From: Clostridia bacterium
Lineage (GTDB): Bacteria; Bacillota; Clostridia; Oscillospirales; Acutalibacteraceae
Direction of reading: 5' to 3'
NCBI GenBank assembly: GCA_017428525.1
Contig: JAFRQQ010000001.1
Coordinates: forward strand, 1 to 35,536
Length of the DNA: 35,536 nt
The position numbers and the translations under genes were made by a program. The notes below the pieces were generated by a model. The model was not told the origin of the DNA. It ran no database searches and saw only the letters and a program-made list of their open reading frames with translations. Within the stretch, counting starts at the first letter, position 1, and every line of letters starts with the position of its first letter. Of the stretch, positions 1-7,123 are shown piece by piece.

Positions 1-34
1 AGACTGAGCTTTATGAAAGGAACGGTGAAATAAG

Positions 35-271
35 ATGGCAAAACTGGCCTATATGAAACCGGCATTTCAATTTCATCAGATTCCGCTGGTGACCGGCGCC
101 GGCACGGGCTGCTATTACCGTGCCACGCACGATGACTATGTCTGTCCGGTGTATGATGAAGATCTGGGCGTAACGATTTTCTCAAGCCGCCCGACCTGCC
201 AGAGAACCACCGGCGGCGGCAACGTCTGCTATAACGTCCCCGTCGCGGACTATAACGTCTACAACTCATAA
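35..271 (+). CDS. Putative RiPP precursor peptide, Cys/Tyr-rich
   Basis: A 78-residue protein that I do not recognise as a named family. It has Cys at 26, 37, 55 and 65, Tyr at 6, 27, 28, 35, 40, 66, 73 and 76, and a C-terminal Ser78. The first 20 or so residues carry few Cys and could be a leader. Two parts share the register T-G-(A/G)-G-x-x-C-Y (residues 20-27 and 59-66), each followed by an Asp-Tyr and a later Val-Tyr, suggesting an internal duplication. An AAAGGA SD at 16-21 lies 13 bases before the ATG. A possible upstream reading frame ends in TAA at 31-33, but too little is visible to call it. The genes that follow encode an HprK-like kinase, a radical SAM/SPASM enzyme and a PqqD-like protein, so the substrate role is inferred from context. 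It could instead be an unrelated small protein. Confidence 0.62.
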   Translation: MAKLAYMKPAFQFHQIPLVTGAGTGCYYRATHDDYVCPVYDEDLGVTIFSSRPTCQRTTGGGNVCYNVPVADYNVYNS

Positions 272-282
272 TCATAGGCGGT

Positions 283-306
283 CCTGCCCTGCAGCCACGG
301 GGCAGG
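283..306 (+). promoter_or_regulatory. Intercistronic GC-rich hairpin, possible attenuator or mRNA stabiliser
   Basis: CCTGCCC (283-289) and GGGCAGG (300-306) form a perfect 7-bp stem with a 10-base loop. There is no T-run after it, so it is not a classic terminator. Its place just after the peptide gene and before the enzyme genes suits a partial terminator or 3'-end stabiliser that keeps precursor mRNA in excess, as in many peptide operons. This role is inferred. Confidence 0.4.
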
Positions 307-327
307 TCTGCCTCGGCAAAGGAATCG

Positions 328-1014
328 ATGACGATGAAAAAGAAACCGATGCTGATTGTGATTCTCGCCGCCGCGCTGATCCTCGTGATCGGCGCAGTGG
401 CGGTTATCATTCTGCATGAAAAACCCGCAAAATCAAATACGCCGACGCAGGAGGCGGAAACGACGCAGCCGCAGCTGCAGCTGACGAAGGATCTTGCCGT
501 CGCGGAGCTGATTTCCTACAGCGGCAAGTTCATTGAGGACGGCAGCGATGAACCGGTGGAAAATATCGCGGCCGTGCGCCTGCTCAATACCGGTGAAACG
601 GATTATCAGTATCTGGAATTCACCGTGAAGGCGGGCGATCAGGATTACGCATTCGTTGCCAGCGCCGTGCATGCGGGCGCGCGCGTGACCGTGCTCAGCC
701 GTGACCGCCAGCCCTATACGGACGCTGCGATCACGGGCGGCGCAGTGACGACGCAGGCGGAGTATCTCACGCCGCCGAGCCTGCAGGAGGATCTGCTGGA
801 GGTCTATGTTTCCCCCGGCACGGTCAATCTCAAAAACAAGACGGATCACGACCTGCCCGGCACGTTTACGGTCTACTATAAAAACGTCGATGAAAACGGG
901 CTGCTCGGCGGCATCACCTACCGCGCTGCGGTCACCGGCATCAAGGCCGGCGAGATCCGTCAGCAGGTGTCCGCGCATCTCGGTCAAGTGATGGATATCA
1001 CCTATGAGGAATAA
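328..1014 (+). CDS. Membrane-anchored extracytoplasmic protein in the RiPP operon, unknown function
   Basis: 228 residues. A basic start is followed by one hydrophobic segment (about residues 8-29), a Thr/Gln/Pro-rich linker (about 33-52) and a polar, beta-rich outer part with two similar strand-rich stretches (about 79-130 and 160-217). There is no lipobox Cys and no cleavage site I can support, so a single-pass anchor facing out is likely. I recognise no catalytic motif. The SD AAAGGA (318-323) is only 4 bases from the ATG at 328 and 10 from an in-frame ATG at 334, so 334 may be the real start, giving 226 residues. The 3' end overlaps the kinase gene by 11 bases, implying translational coupling. 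It could be a receptor, immunity or export-linked partner of the peptide; that is speculation. Confidence 0.75.
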   Translation: MTMKKKPMLIVILAAALILVIGAVAVIILHEKPAKSNTPTQEAETTQPQLQLTKDLAVAELISYSGKFIEDGSDEPVENIAAVRLLNTGETDYQYLEFTVKAGDQDYAFVASAVHAGARVTVLSRDRQPYTDAAITGGAVTTQAEYLTPPSLQEDLLEVYVSPGTVNLKNKTDHDLPGTFTVYYKNVDENGLLGGITYRAAVTGIKAGEIRQQVSAHLGQVMDITYEE

Positions 1015-1837
1015 ATACTATGCGCTGGCCGGTCTGCGCATCGGCGTGGAGAGTCAGCGTCCGGTGGCGGACAGCCGCTTTTACGGCGCGTTTTATGCCC
1101 CCGCAGGCGCATGCGATCTGACGGTATCCGTCACGGAAGGGGCGCTCCCGTCCCCGACGGGCGATCTGATCGACCGCAAGCCGGATCGCGTGTTTTATCG
1201 CGACGGCGCGCAGCTGCGCCTGTTTACCACCTACCCCGGACCGGGCCGCGCGGTCCCGTTTGCCTGCCGCGAAATGCAGGGCGATCGGGTGCTGCTGACC
1301 GTGGATTATCCGGACGGTTTGTGGGATTCGATGCTCTTTTTCGGGCTGAATCTGCCGGAGCTTCTGGCGGAGCGGGATTGCTTCCTCTGCCACAGCTCCT
1401 TCATTCTTTATCGCGAAGAAGCGGTGCTGTTTGTCGCCGAGAAAGGCGCCGGAAAGTCCACGCAGGCGGCGCTCTGGGCGGCGGAACGCGGCGCGGAGAT
1501 TGTCAACGGCGACCGCTCGATCCTGCGCATGGCGGACGGCAGGCTGACCGCGTTCGGCACGCCTTACTGCGGGTCCTCACAGATTGCGCTGAACCGGTCT
1601 GCGCCGGTGAGGGCGATCGTCCTGCTCGGGAAGGGAGAAGAAAATATCATTACGCCGCGCACGGGCATGCAGGCAATGCTGCCGCTGCTGGCGCAGCTGA
1701 GTTATGAAACCTATCAGAATGCGCGGGCAACGGAGTTTGCGCTGCAGGTCTGTCAGAGCGTGCCGGTTTATGCGCTGACATGCCGGCCGGAGGCTGCGGC
1801 GGTTGCCCTGCTGGAGAAGACGTTATGGCAAAGGTAA
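1004..1837 (+). CDS. HPr kinase-like P-loop protein (HprK-related), putative peptide kinase
   Basis: 277 residues with a clear Walker A loop, EKGAGKST (146-153), a His-containing segment at 128-132 just before it, and an NGDR motif (168-171) where HprK-like proteins carry the acidic catalytic pair. The N-terminal 120 residues are not the usual HPr kinase N-domain, and no HPr gene is near, so this is not the carbon-catabolite HprK. In paeninodin-type lasso peptide clusters, HprK homologues phosphorylate the C-terminal Ser of the precursor. The precursor here also ends in Ser, so a similar tail-phosphorylation role is a reasonable inference. The gene overlaps the previous one by 11 bases and the radical SAM gene by 13, so the set is one transcript. 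Confidence 0.75.
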   Translation: MRNKYYALAGLRIGVESQRPVADSRFYGAFYAPAGACDLTVSVTEGALPSPTGDLIDRKPDRVFYRDGAQLRLFTTYPGPGRAVPFACREMQGDRVLLTVDYPDGLWDSMLFFGLNLPELLAERDCFLCHSSFILYREEAVLFVAEKGAGKSTQAALWAAERGAEIVNGDRSILRMADGRLTAFGTPYCGSSQIALNRSAPVRAIVLLGKGEENIITPRTGMQAMLPLLAQLSYETYQNARATEFALQVCQSVPVYALTCRPEAAAVALLEKTLWQR

Positions 1838-2967
1838 GAGAATCCTCGGAGCCCTTTATCGTGCAGTATCTGCATCAGCGGGCGGCGCAGAATAAAATAC
1901 CACTCGATGTGACGCTGGAGCTGACGGCGCGCTGCAATTTCAGCTGCAGGATGTGTTATGTCCACAACAAGGACTGCAACCGGCTTCAGCCGGAGGAACT
2001 GACGGCGGCGCAGTGGCTTTCGATCGCCGGGCAGGCGAAAGCGGCCGGAGCGATGTTTCTGCTGCTCACGGGCGGCGAGCCGTTCGTGCGGGCGGATTTC
2101 TGTGAAATCTATGAAGCGCTTGCGCAAATGGGGTTCGTGGTGTCGCTGAATACGAATCTTTCGCTGCTGTCGGATGCGCATCTTGCGCTGTTTGACCGCT
2201 ATCCGCCGAACCGGATCAACGTTTCTCTCTACGGCACGCGCAGCGAAATCTACGCCGATCTTTGCGGCGTTCCCGCCTTTGAGACCGTTGCGGCCAATAT
2301 CGAGCGGCTGCAGGCGAACGGCATCCCGGTGAAGGTCAATTCCAGCATCACGCCGCAGAATGCGGACGATCTGGAAAACATCATGCGGTTTTGCGACGCG
2401 CATGCGCTGGTATTCAAGGGCACGGCCTATATGTTCCCCTCGGCGCGGCTGGGCACGACGGGCGACCGTCTGCCTGCGGCGCAGGTGGCTGCGCTGCGCG
2501 CAGAGACGGATCGGCATCAGCTTTCGGCGGAGGAATATGCCGACCGGACGCAGCGGATCCTCGCGGGCGTTGCCTATGAGCGGGATCGGGACTGCCCGGA
2601 GCATCTGGAGTGCGACGGCATTCGCTGCCGGGCGGGTTCCACCTCTGCATGGATCGACTGGCGCGGCAATATGAGCTTTTGCGGCATGGTGCCCGCGTCG
2701 GCGGACAACAACGTGCTCTCGCGGGGCTTTGACGCCTGCTGGGAGGAAACCAAGCGGCAGGCTGCCGCCGTGCGCATGCCGCTGCAGTGCAAGAAATGCG
2801 AGTATCAGCATCTTTGCAACCTCTGCGCGGCGTCACAGCTGTGCGAGACCGGCGGCTTTGACGCGCCCCCGCCCTATATCTGCGAGATTTCCGCCCATGT
2901 GCCGGCGGCATTTCAGAAGTACAGCGAAGAAACGGAAAAGGAGCATGCGCATGAAGAGCAATTATGA
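1825..2967 (+). CDS. Radical SAM/SPASM peptide-modifying enzyme
   Basis: 380 residues. The radical SAM cluster motif CNFSCRMC gives Cys37, Cys41 and Cys44 (CxxxCxxC), followed by GGEP (83-86) for SAM binding. The C-terminal SPASM-type region is rich in Cys (257, 263, 268, 286, 322, 325, 331, 334, 340, 353), including CKKC and CNLC, enough for auxiliary Fe-S clusters. SPASM enzymes usually act on peptide substrates, forming thioether, C-C or ether links or epimerising residues; which one applies here cannot be read from the sequence. I place the start at 1825 because GGAGAAG (1813-1819) lies 5 bases upstream; an in-frame start at 1780 would add 15 Gly/Cys-rich residues and lacks a good SD. It overlaps the kinase gene (13 bases) and the PqqD-like gene (17 bases). 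Confidence 0.92.
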   Translation: MAKVRESSEPFIVQYLHQRAAQNKIPLDVTLELTARCNFSCRMCYVHNKDCNRLQPEELTAAQWLSIAGQAKAAGAMFLLLTGGEPFVRADFCEIYEALAQMGFVVSLNTNLSLLSDAHLALFDRYPPNRINVSLYGTRSEIYADLCGVPAFETVAANIERLQANGIPVKVNSSITPQNADDLENIMRFCDAHALVFKGTAYMFPSARLGTTGDRLPAAQVAALRAETDRHQLSAEEYADRTQRILAGVAYERDRDCPEHLECDGIRCRAGSTSAWIDWRGNMSFCGMVPASADNNVLSRGFDACWEETKRQAAAVRMPLQCKKCEYQHLCNLCAASQLCETGGFDAPPPYICEISAHVPAAFQKYSEETEKEHAHEEQL

Positions 2968-3217
2968 GTTTGTCAAGCGTGAGATTGCCGGAGAATACTT
3001 TCTCGTGCCCATCGGGAAAGCGGCCAAGGTGTTTGACGGGATCATTGCGATCAACGAGCTCGGCGCATTCATTTTTGACTGTGTGCCGGAGTGCGCCGAC
3101 GTTGAGGCGGTGACGGACCGCATTCTGGAGCGGTATGACACCGATCGCGAAACGGCGCTGCAGGACGTGCGCGCGTTTTTTGACGCGCTGCGTGCAGCCG
3201 GCATTGAAGTGGAATAA
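2951..3217 (+). CDS. PqqD-like RiPP recognition element protein
   Basis: 88 residues, the usual size of stand-alone PqqD proteins. The fold signature is visible: an N-terminal strand pair (residues 12-30, ending in VFDGIIAINELGAFIFD), then two helices (51-61 and 66-84). PqqD-like domains bind the leader of a precursor peptide and present it to the partner radical SAM enzyme, which is encoded immediately upstream with a 17-base overlap. The start at 2951 is chosen because AAAAGGAG (2936-2943) gives a 7-base spacing; an in-frame ATG at 2945 sits almost on the SD. This is the last gene of the operon, followed by a hairpin at 3224. No protease or exporter gene is seen in the operon, so those may lie upstream of the window or elsewhere. 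Confidence 0.85.
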   Translation: MKSNYEFVKREIAGEYFLVPIGKAAKVFDGIIAINELGAFIFDCVPECADVEAVTDRILERYDTDRETALQDVRAFFDALRAAGIEVE

Positions 3218-3223
3218 AAAACG

Positions 3224-3252
3224 AGCGTCCGCACGGGATTCCGGCGGGCGCT
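3224..3252 (+). terminator. Hairpin terminator of the RiPP operon
   Basis: AGCGTCCGC (3224-3232) pairs with GCGGGCGCT (3244-3252), 9 bp with one G-T wobble, and an inner CGG/CCG continues the stem after a bulged A. The following GATTCTATTC is only moderately T-rich, so termination may be partial. Confidence 0.6.
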
Positions 3253-3282
3253 GATTCTATTCGGAAGGAAGGGGAGAGCGGC

Positions 3283-3996
3283 ATGGAATGGACCGTGATG
3301 TCCTACAACGTGCAGCATTTCAATGAATACCGGCAAGAGCGCATCAATTATCCGCTGTTTGCGCGGGTGATCCGTGAAAGCGGCGCGGACGTGATCGGCA
3401 TCAACGAATGCTACGGGCCGGGCAGCAGCTTTGCCGCGCAGGCGCAGGTGGCCGAGATCGCGCAGGCGCTGGGCTATCACTGGTATTTTGCGCCGGCGGC
3501 CATGATCGAGGAGGAAGGCATTTTCGGCAACGGCATCCTCTCGCGCTTTCCGATTCTGGAGGCGCGGAGCGTGCCGATCCCCGACCCGTCTCCGCGCGGC
3601 TATGATGGCTATTATGAAACGCGCTGTGTGCTGCGCTGCGCCGTGGAGGCCGCGGGGGAGCGGCTGGAATTCGCGGTGACGCATTTCGGCCTGAATCCGG
3701 ATGAGCAGGAAAACGCCGTGCGCACGCTGACAGGCTGCCTGCCGCAGACGCGCTGCGTGCTGATGGGGGATTTCAACGTCCTGCCCGACGCGCCCGTGCT
3801 CGTGCCGATCCGTAGCCGTCTGGTCGATACGGCGCCGCTGCTGGGCGAGGATTGCCTGACCTTCCCCTCCGACCGGCCGGACCGCAAAATCGATTACATC
3901 CTGCTCAGCGCGGATCTGGAGGCGCTCTCCGCAGAGATCCTGCCCGTGACCGCCGCCGACCACCGGCCGTATCGGGCGCGCATACGCATCAGATAA
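3283..3996 (+). CDS. Endonuclease/exonuclease/phosphatase (EEP) family hydrolase
   Basis: 237 residues covering one complete EEP (DNase I-like) domain. Visible family residues: Asn9 in SYNVQ, the metal-binding Glu42 in GINE, His134 in THFGLNP, Asp163 and Asn165 in GDFNVLPDAP, Asp204 in KIDYI, and the Asp226-His227 pair in ADHRPY. The family includes DNases, AP endonucleases, phosphoinositide phosphatases and sphingomyelinases; nothing here decides the substrate. There is no signal peptide, so it is probably cytoplasmic. A strong SD (GGAAGGAAGGGGAG ending at 3276) is 6 bases from the ATG. It is separated from the RiPP operon by a hairpin and converges on the symporter gene at a shared terminator, so it is probably a single-gene unit or fed by read-through. 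Confidence 0.88.
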   Translation: MEWTVMSYNVQHFNEYRQERINYPLFARVIRESGADVIGINECYGPGSSFAAQAQVAEIAQALGYHWYFAPAAMIEEEGIFGNGILSRFPILEARSVPIPDPSPRGYDGYYETRCVLRCAVEAAGERLEFAVTHFGLNPDEQENAVRTLTGCLPQTRCVLMGDFNVLPDAPVLVPIRSRLVDTAPLLGEDCLTFPSDRPDRKIDYILLSADLEALSAEILPVTAADHRPYRARIRIR

Positions 3997-4010
3997 AGAA
4001 GCATAAAAAA

Positions 4011-4047
4011 GCCGCCGGGGGCAGCAAACGGAGCTGCACCCGGCGGT
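4011..4047. terminator. Bidirectional rho-independent terminator
   Basis: CCGCCGGG (4012-4019) pairs with CCCGGCGG (4039-4046), with an inner GCAGC/GCTGC stem. On the minus strand it is followed by a six-T run (A-run at 4005-4010), which makes it a strong end for the symporter gene. On the plus strand TATTCTGTT follows, a weaker end for the EEP gene. Confidence 0.85.
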
Positions 4048-4060
4048 ATTCTGTTATGGA

Positions 4061-5902
4061 TTATTCTTCTTCCTTCGCGTGGCGTTTGGCGACGAGTTCA
4101 TCCAGAATGCGCTTGTGTTCGCTGTTGGGCAGCGCATACCGAAGCGTCGGAATCGCGGCAAGGACCATGCCGATGGCGGGCGGAATAGAGATCAGGAAGA
4201 ACATTGCGGCGGCGAATTTGCCGTCGTTGTAGGTCTTGAAGTCCGCGCCGTTGATCAGCGCGTTGTTCAGCAGCGCAACATTCTTATCCGAGAAGTGGAC
4301 GATCGCATAGACCGCGCCGGAAATCAGCGAGGCAATGCCCGCGGACAGCTTCGTGATGAAGGACTGACCGGAGAAGAAAACGCCGTCCGGACGGTTGCCC
4401 GTGTGGTATTCCTCGTAGTCCACACAGTCCGCGATCATCACCGACTGCAGCACGTTCAGCGAGCCCATGGCGGCGGCCGCCATGAAGAACAGGACGGCCA
4501 TGACGACCATGCCGACCCAGGTCAGCACGTTGCCCTTGGAGAGCTTGAAGAAAACGAAAATCAGGGCAAAGGGGATCGCGCCGATCAGGGTGAAGAAATT
4601 ATAGAGCTTTTTCTTTTCGAATTTCTGCACCAGCTTGGGCACGATGAGCGGGAAGCCGATCATGCCGCCGAACAGGCCGACCACAAGGATCAGGATCTTG
4701 AGCACGAGCTGGACGTTCAGCGCGCCGTCCACAAACAGGGTTGCGCCGATATCGTTATTGAAGAAGTAATACATCACGAGCGTCATGGCAACGATCGCAA
4801 GCAGCTGGATCGGGCTGCGCAGGATACCGGAGATCAGGATCTGGCGGAAGGGCTTGTTGCCGAACATGATTTTGAAGTTCTCTTTGATGGAGTAGGTCTT
4901 TTCGTTCTTTGCCTCCACCTTTTCCTTCACGGAGAGACCCGCGACCTGGAACAGCAGGGAGGCGAACACGGTCATGACGACCGCGAGCGTGATGTAGGCC
5001 ATGCGCAGCGAATGCGCCTCATCCATGCCGCGCGCTTTGAACATGCCCTGGAAGGCGGGCGCAATCATGGTGAAGAGCGTGCCGATCATGCCGACATTCG
5101 CCACGGCACGGGCAAGGGTGAGTACCTTGGCACGGTCGTTCTGATCCTCGGTCATCAGGGAGGTGACGCCCCAGAGCGGGATATCGCCGATCGTGTAGGT
5201 CATGCCCCAAAGGATATAGGAAATGGCCGCCCACGCGATGATGAGCACGGCTTTTGTGCCGTCCTTCTTGACGAAGCCGAGTTCGCTCTGGAATTCCTGC
5301 AGCACGGTTTCCGCCAGCGCGGTATCCGTGACGGGCTGCTTGTCATCCGCGGTATAGACCATGACCTTGGTCTTGACAATGTTGCCGTCTGCATCCATCA
5401 GGGTCTTGCCTTCGGCGTCCTTCTGCAGCTCCCAGCTGCCGTCCGCCGGCACGAAGAGATACTTGACGCCGTCATATTCGAGCTCCTTGGTCAGATCGCT
5501 TTCTGCAAACGCAACATAGGCGTTCTGCTCCTGCAGCGTGACCTCATGCAGATCGTTCGGCTCCGCGTACATGCCGTTGAGGAAGGGCAGGATGGTGGTG
5601 ACCATGATCACCGCGGGCACAAACAGCAGATAGGGCTTGCATTTGCCCCACTTGGTGTGCGTTTTGTCAACGATCGTGCCCATCATCGGGTCATTGATCG
5701 CGTCCCAGACACGGGCGAGCGCAAAGATCAGCGAGCAGGCGATCGCCGGCAGGAAGATGACGCTCTGAAAATAGAACGCGAGGCCGGTGGCGATGATGTT
5801 GTAGATGATGTTCTGCCCGGCCAGACCGGTCAGATAGCCGACGAGTTCTTTTTTGGTGTAGGTTTTGACGTTCGGATTCGGGTTGCTTGCAGCTTTACCC
5901 AT
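4061..5902 (-). CDS. GPH-family glycoside/sugar:cation symporter (MFS) with a large extra loop
   Basis: 613 residues, against about 450-500 for most glycoside-pentoside-hexuronide symporters. Family marks are clear: NDPMMGTIVDKTHTKWG (70-86) in the first cytoplasmic loop, the DIPLWGV stretch (240-246) and DCVDYEEYHTGNRPDG (492-507) near the last helices, among roughly 12 hydrophobic segments. The excess length comes mainly from a hydrophilic insert at about residues 112-216, between a helix ending near 110 and one starting near 217; it is rich in Asp/Glu/Lys and by the expected topology should face outside. The family couples sugar or glycoside uptake to Na+ or H+. The substrate cannot be told and no glycosidase is adjacent. 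The start at 5902 is supported by AGGAG (5910-5914) 7 bases away and a good promoter. Confidence 0.87.
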   Translation of the reverse strand: MGKAASNPNPNVKTYTKKELVGYLTGLAGQNIIYNIIATGLAFYFQSVIFLPAIACSLIFALARVWDAINDPMMGTIVDKTHTKWGKCKPYLLFVPAVIMVTTILPFLNGMYAEPNDLHEVTLQEQNAYVAFAESDLTKELEYDGVKYLFVPADGSWELQKDAEGKTLMDADGNIVKTKVMVYTADDKQPVTDTALAETVLQEFQSELGFVKKDGTKAVLIIAWAAISYILWGMTYTIGDIPLWGVTSLMTEDQNDRAKVLTLARAVANVGMIGTLFTMIAPAFQGMFKARGMDEAHSLRMAYITLAVVMTVFASLLFQVAGLSVKEKVEAKNEKTYSIKENFKIMFGNKPFRQILISGILRSPIQLLAIVAMTLVMYYFFNNDIGATLFVDGALNVQLVLKILILVVGLFGGMIGFPLIVPKLVQKFEKKKLYNFFTLIGAIPFALIFVFFKLSKGNVLTWVGMVVMAVLFFMAAAAMGSLNVLQSVMIADCVDYEEYHTGNRPDGVFFSGQSFITKLSAGIASLISGAVYAIVHFSDKNVALLNNALINGADFKTYNDGKFAAAMFFLISIPPAIGMVLAAIPTLRYALPNSEHKRILDELVAKRHAKEEE

Positions 5903-5932
5903 CAAATCACTCCTCTGTTCATTCTGTTTTTC

Positions 5933-5961
5933 ATTATAATATGAATGACAGAAAAAATCAA
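5933..5961 (-). promoter_or_regulatory. Sigma-A type promoter of the symporter gene
   Basis: Read on the minus strand, TTGATT (5956-5961), a 17-base spacer and a perfect TATAAT (5933-5938) lie about 30 bases upstream of the start codon. No sugar-responsive operator palindrome is obvious around it. Confidence 0.75.
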
Positions 5962-6010
5962 TATCCGCATGCCAGTTTTTTGCAGGCGCTGCGGCGCGGG
6001 AATAAAAAAC

Positions 6011-6048
6011 CCTCCGGCTGTGCTGCCGATCCGCAGCGCAGCCGGAGG
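6011..6048 (-). terminator. Rho-independent terminator of the MBOAT-SGNH operon
   Basis: CCTCCGGCTG (6011-6020) and CAGCCGGAGG (6039-6048) form a perfect 10-bp stem, extended by GCTGC/GCAGC inside. On the minus strand a GTTTTTTATT tract follows directly, so this is a strong end for the gene at 6067-7113. Confidence 0.9.
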
Positions 6049-6066
6049 ATATTGTGATGAATCGAT

Positions 6067-7113
6067 TCAAAGAATGGCCTTGGTCTTTAACCATTCCGCC
6101 CATTCCCGGGTGTATTTGGCTTTCAGATGGGTACCGTCGCCGGAGCATTCCGCGCGCAGGGCGCCGTTCCCGTCGTCAAAGCGCTCGTTGGGGTCGATAT
6201 AGAAGACGGTTTTCTGGTCGGCGAAGCGGGAGATCTTCTCATTGAGATCGTCGATCGCCTTGTTGTTGATCGTGCTGCTCTTGTCGGATTCCTTCTGCGT
6301 GAGGTGGATGTTCGCCTGGATGAAAATGATGGCGTCCGGCTGCTTGGCGCGCAGCTCATCGATCAGCGCATGGTATTTATTCACCGTCGTTGCGCGGTCG
6401 TAGTCGATTTCGTTGACGCCGAGCATGATATAGACCTTCTTGAACTTGTAGTTGGCCATCAGGTCGTCAAAGGAAATGTCGCCGATGCCGTTGTTGACCT
6501 TGCAGGTCTTTTTATGCATGTTGTAAATGCTCATCGAAACGCGGGCGAAGAAGGTCGCGCCGGGCAGGTCGCCGTATTCCATCAGCTCCTCCGTGCGGGA
6601 GTCGCCGATGAACAGCGCATCCTTGAAATAATCCGGCGGCGCCTGCCGGAACACGCGATCCGCCGGCGGCGAAACCGGCGGGGTCCGCGTGGATGGATCG
6701 GTCGGGTCTGTCGGCTGCGTGGGCTGCGTCGAATGCGCCGGCGTCGAGGGTTCCGTCGGCTGCGTCTGCGTGCCGGGCGCGGTCGTCGGCTTCTGCGTCT
6801 GCGTCGGCGCCGCCGTCGTCGCGGCGGAAGACGGCGCGGCAGAGGTGGAGGTGACAGGCTGCGTCGCGGTCGTGGCGGCGGTGGACGGATCCGTCTGCGT
6901 TGCGGCGGTGGAAGCGGGCGTTGTCGTTGTCGGCGCCGTGGACGGCGATTCCGTTGTCTCGTCTGCCGTCGGGACGGTCGTCGCAGCCGCCGTCGTTTTT
7001 TCGGCGGGCATTGCGAGCATTGAAAACGCGTCCTTGAGCACGAATCGCTGACCCGTATATAAAAATGCAATTGCCAGCAGCAGACTTACGCCTGCAAAGA
7101 GCTTTTGTTTCAT
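6067..7113 (-). CDS. Membrane-anchored SGNH/GDSL-type hydrolase or acyltransferase with Thr-rich stalk
   Basis: 348 residues: a short N-terminal membrane segment (about 5-21), a long low-complexity Thr/Pro/Ala/Gln stalk (about 38-150), then an SGNH domain (about 160-348). Catalytic marks are the GDS block (FIGDSRTEE, Ser172), the GVNE block (Asn234 near 231-235) and GDGTHL with Asp326 and His329 as the triad partners. The stalk resembles cell-wall-spanning linkers and should hold the domain outside the membrane. The gene starts 10 bases after the MBOAT stop, with SD GAGGAT. MBOAT/SGNH pairs O-acetylate polysaccharides or peptidoglycan (PatA/PatB, AlgI with AlgJ/AlgX), the MBOAT moving acyl groups across and the SGNH protein transferring them, so the same role is inferred. 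Esterase activity remains possible. Confidence 0.85.
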   Translation of the reverse strand: MKQKLFAGVSLLLAIAFLYTGQRFVLKDAFSMLAMPAEKTTAAATTVPTADETTESPSTAPTTTTPASTAATQTDPSTAATTATQPVTSTSAAPSSAATTAAPTQTQKPTTAPGTQTQPTEPSTPAHSTQPTQPTDPTDPSTRTPPVSPPADRVFRQAPPDYFKDALFIGDSRTEELMEYGDLPGATFFARVSMSIYNMHKKTCKVNNGIGDISFDDLMANYKFKKVYIMLGVNEIDYDRATTVNKYHALIDELRAKQPDAIIFIQANIHLTQKESDKSSTINNKAIDDLNEKISRFADQKTVFYIDPNERFDDGNGALRAECSGDGTHLKAKYTREWAEWLKTKAIL

Positions 7114-7123
7114 ACTGTTATCC

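Noticed and set aside
1004..1837. Calling the P-loop protein the catabolite-control HPr kinase (hprK)
   Set aside because: The N-terminal domain differs, no HPr or lgt gene is near, and it is locked into a peptide-modification operon.
4079..5944. A 621-codon open frame on the plus strand across the GPH symporter
   Set aside because: Antisense shadow of a clear transporter gene; the product is a repetitive His/Glu/Arg-rich sequence without domains.
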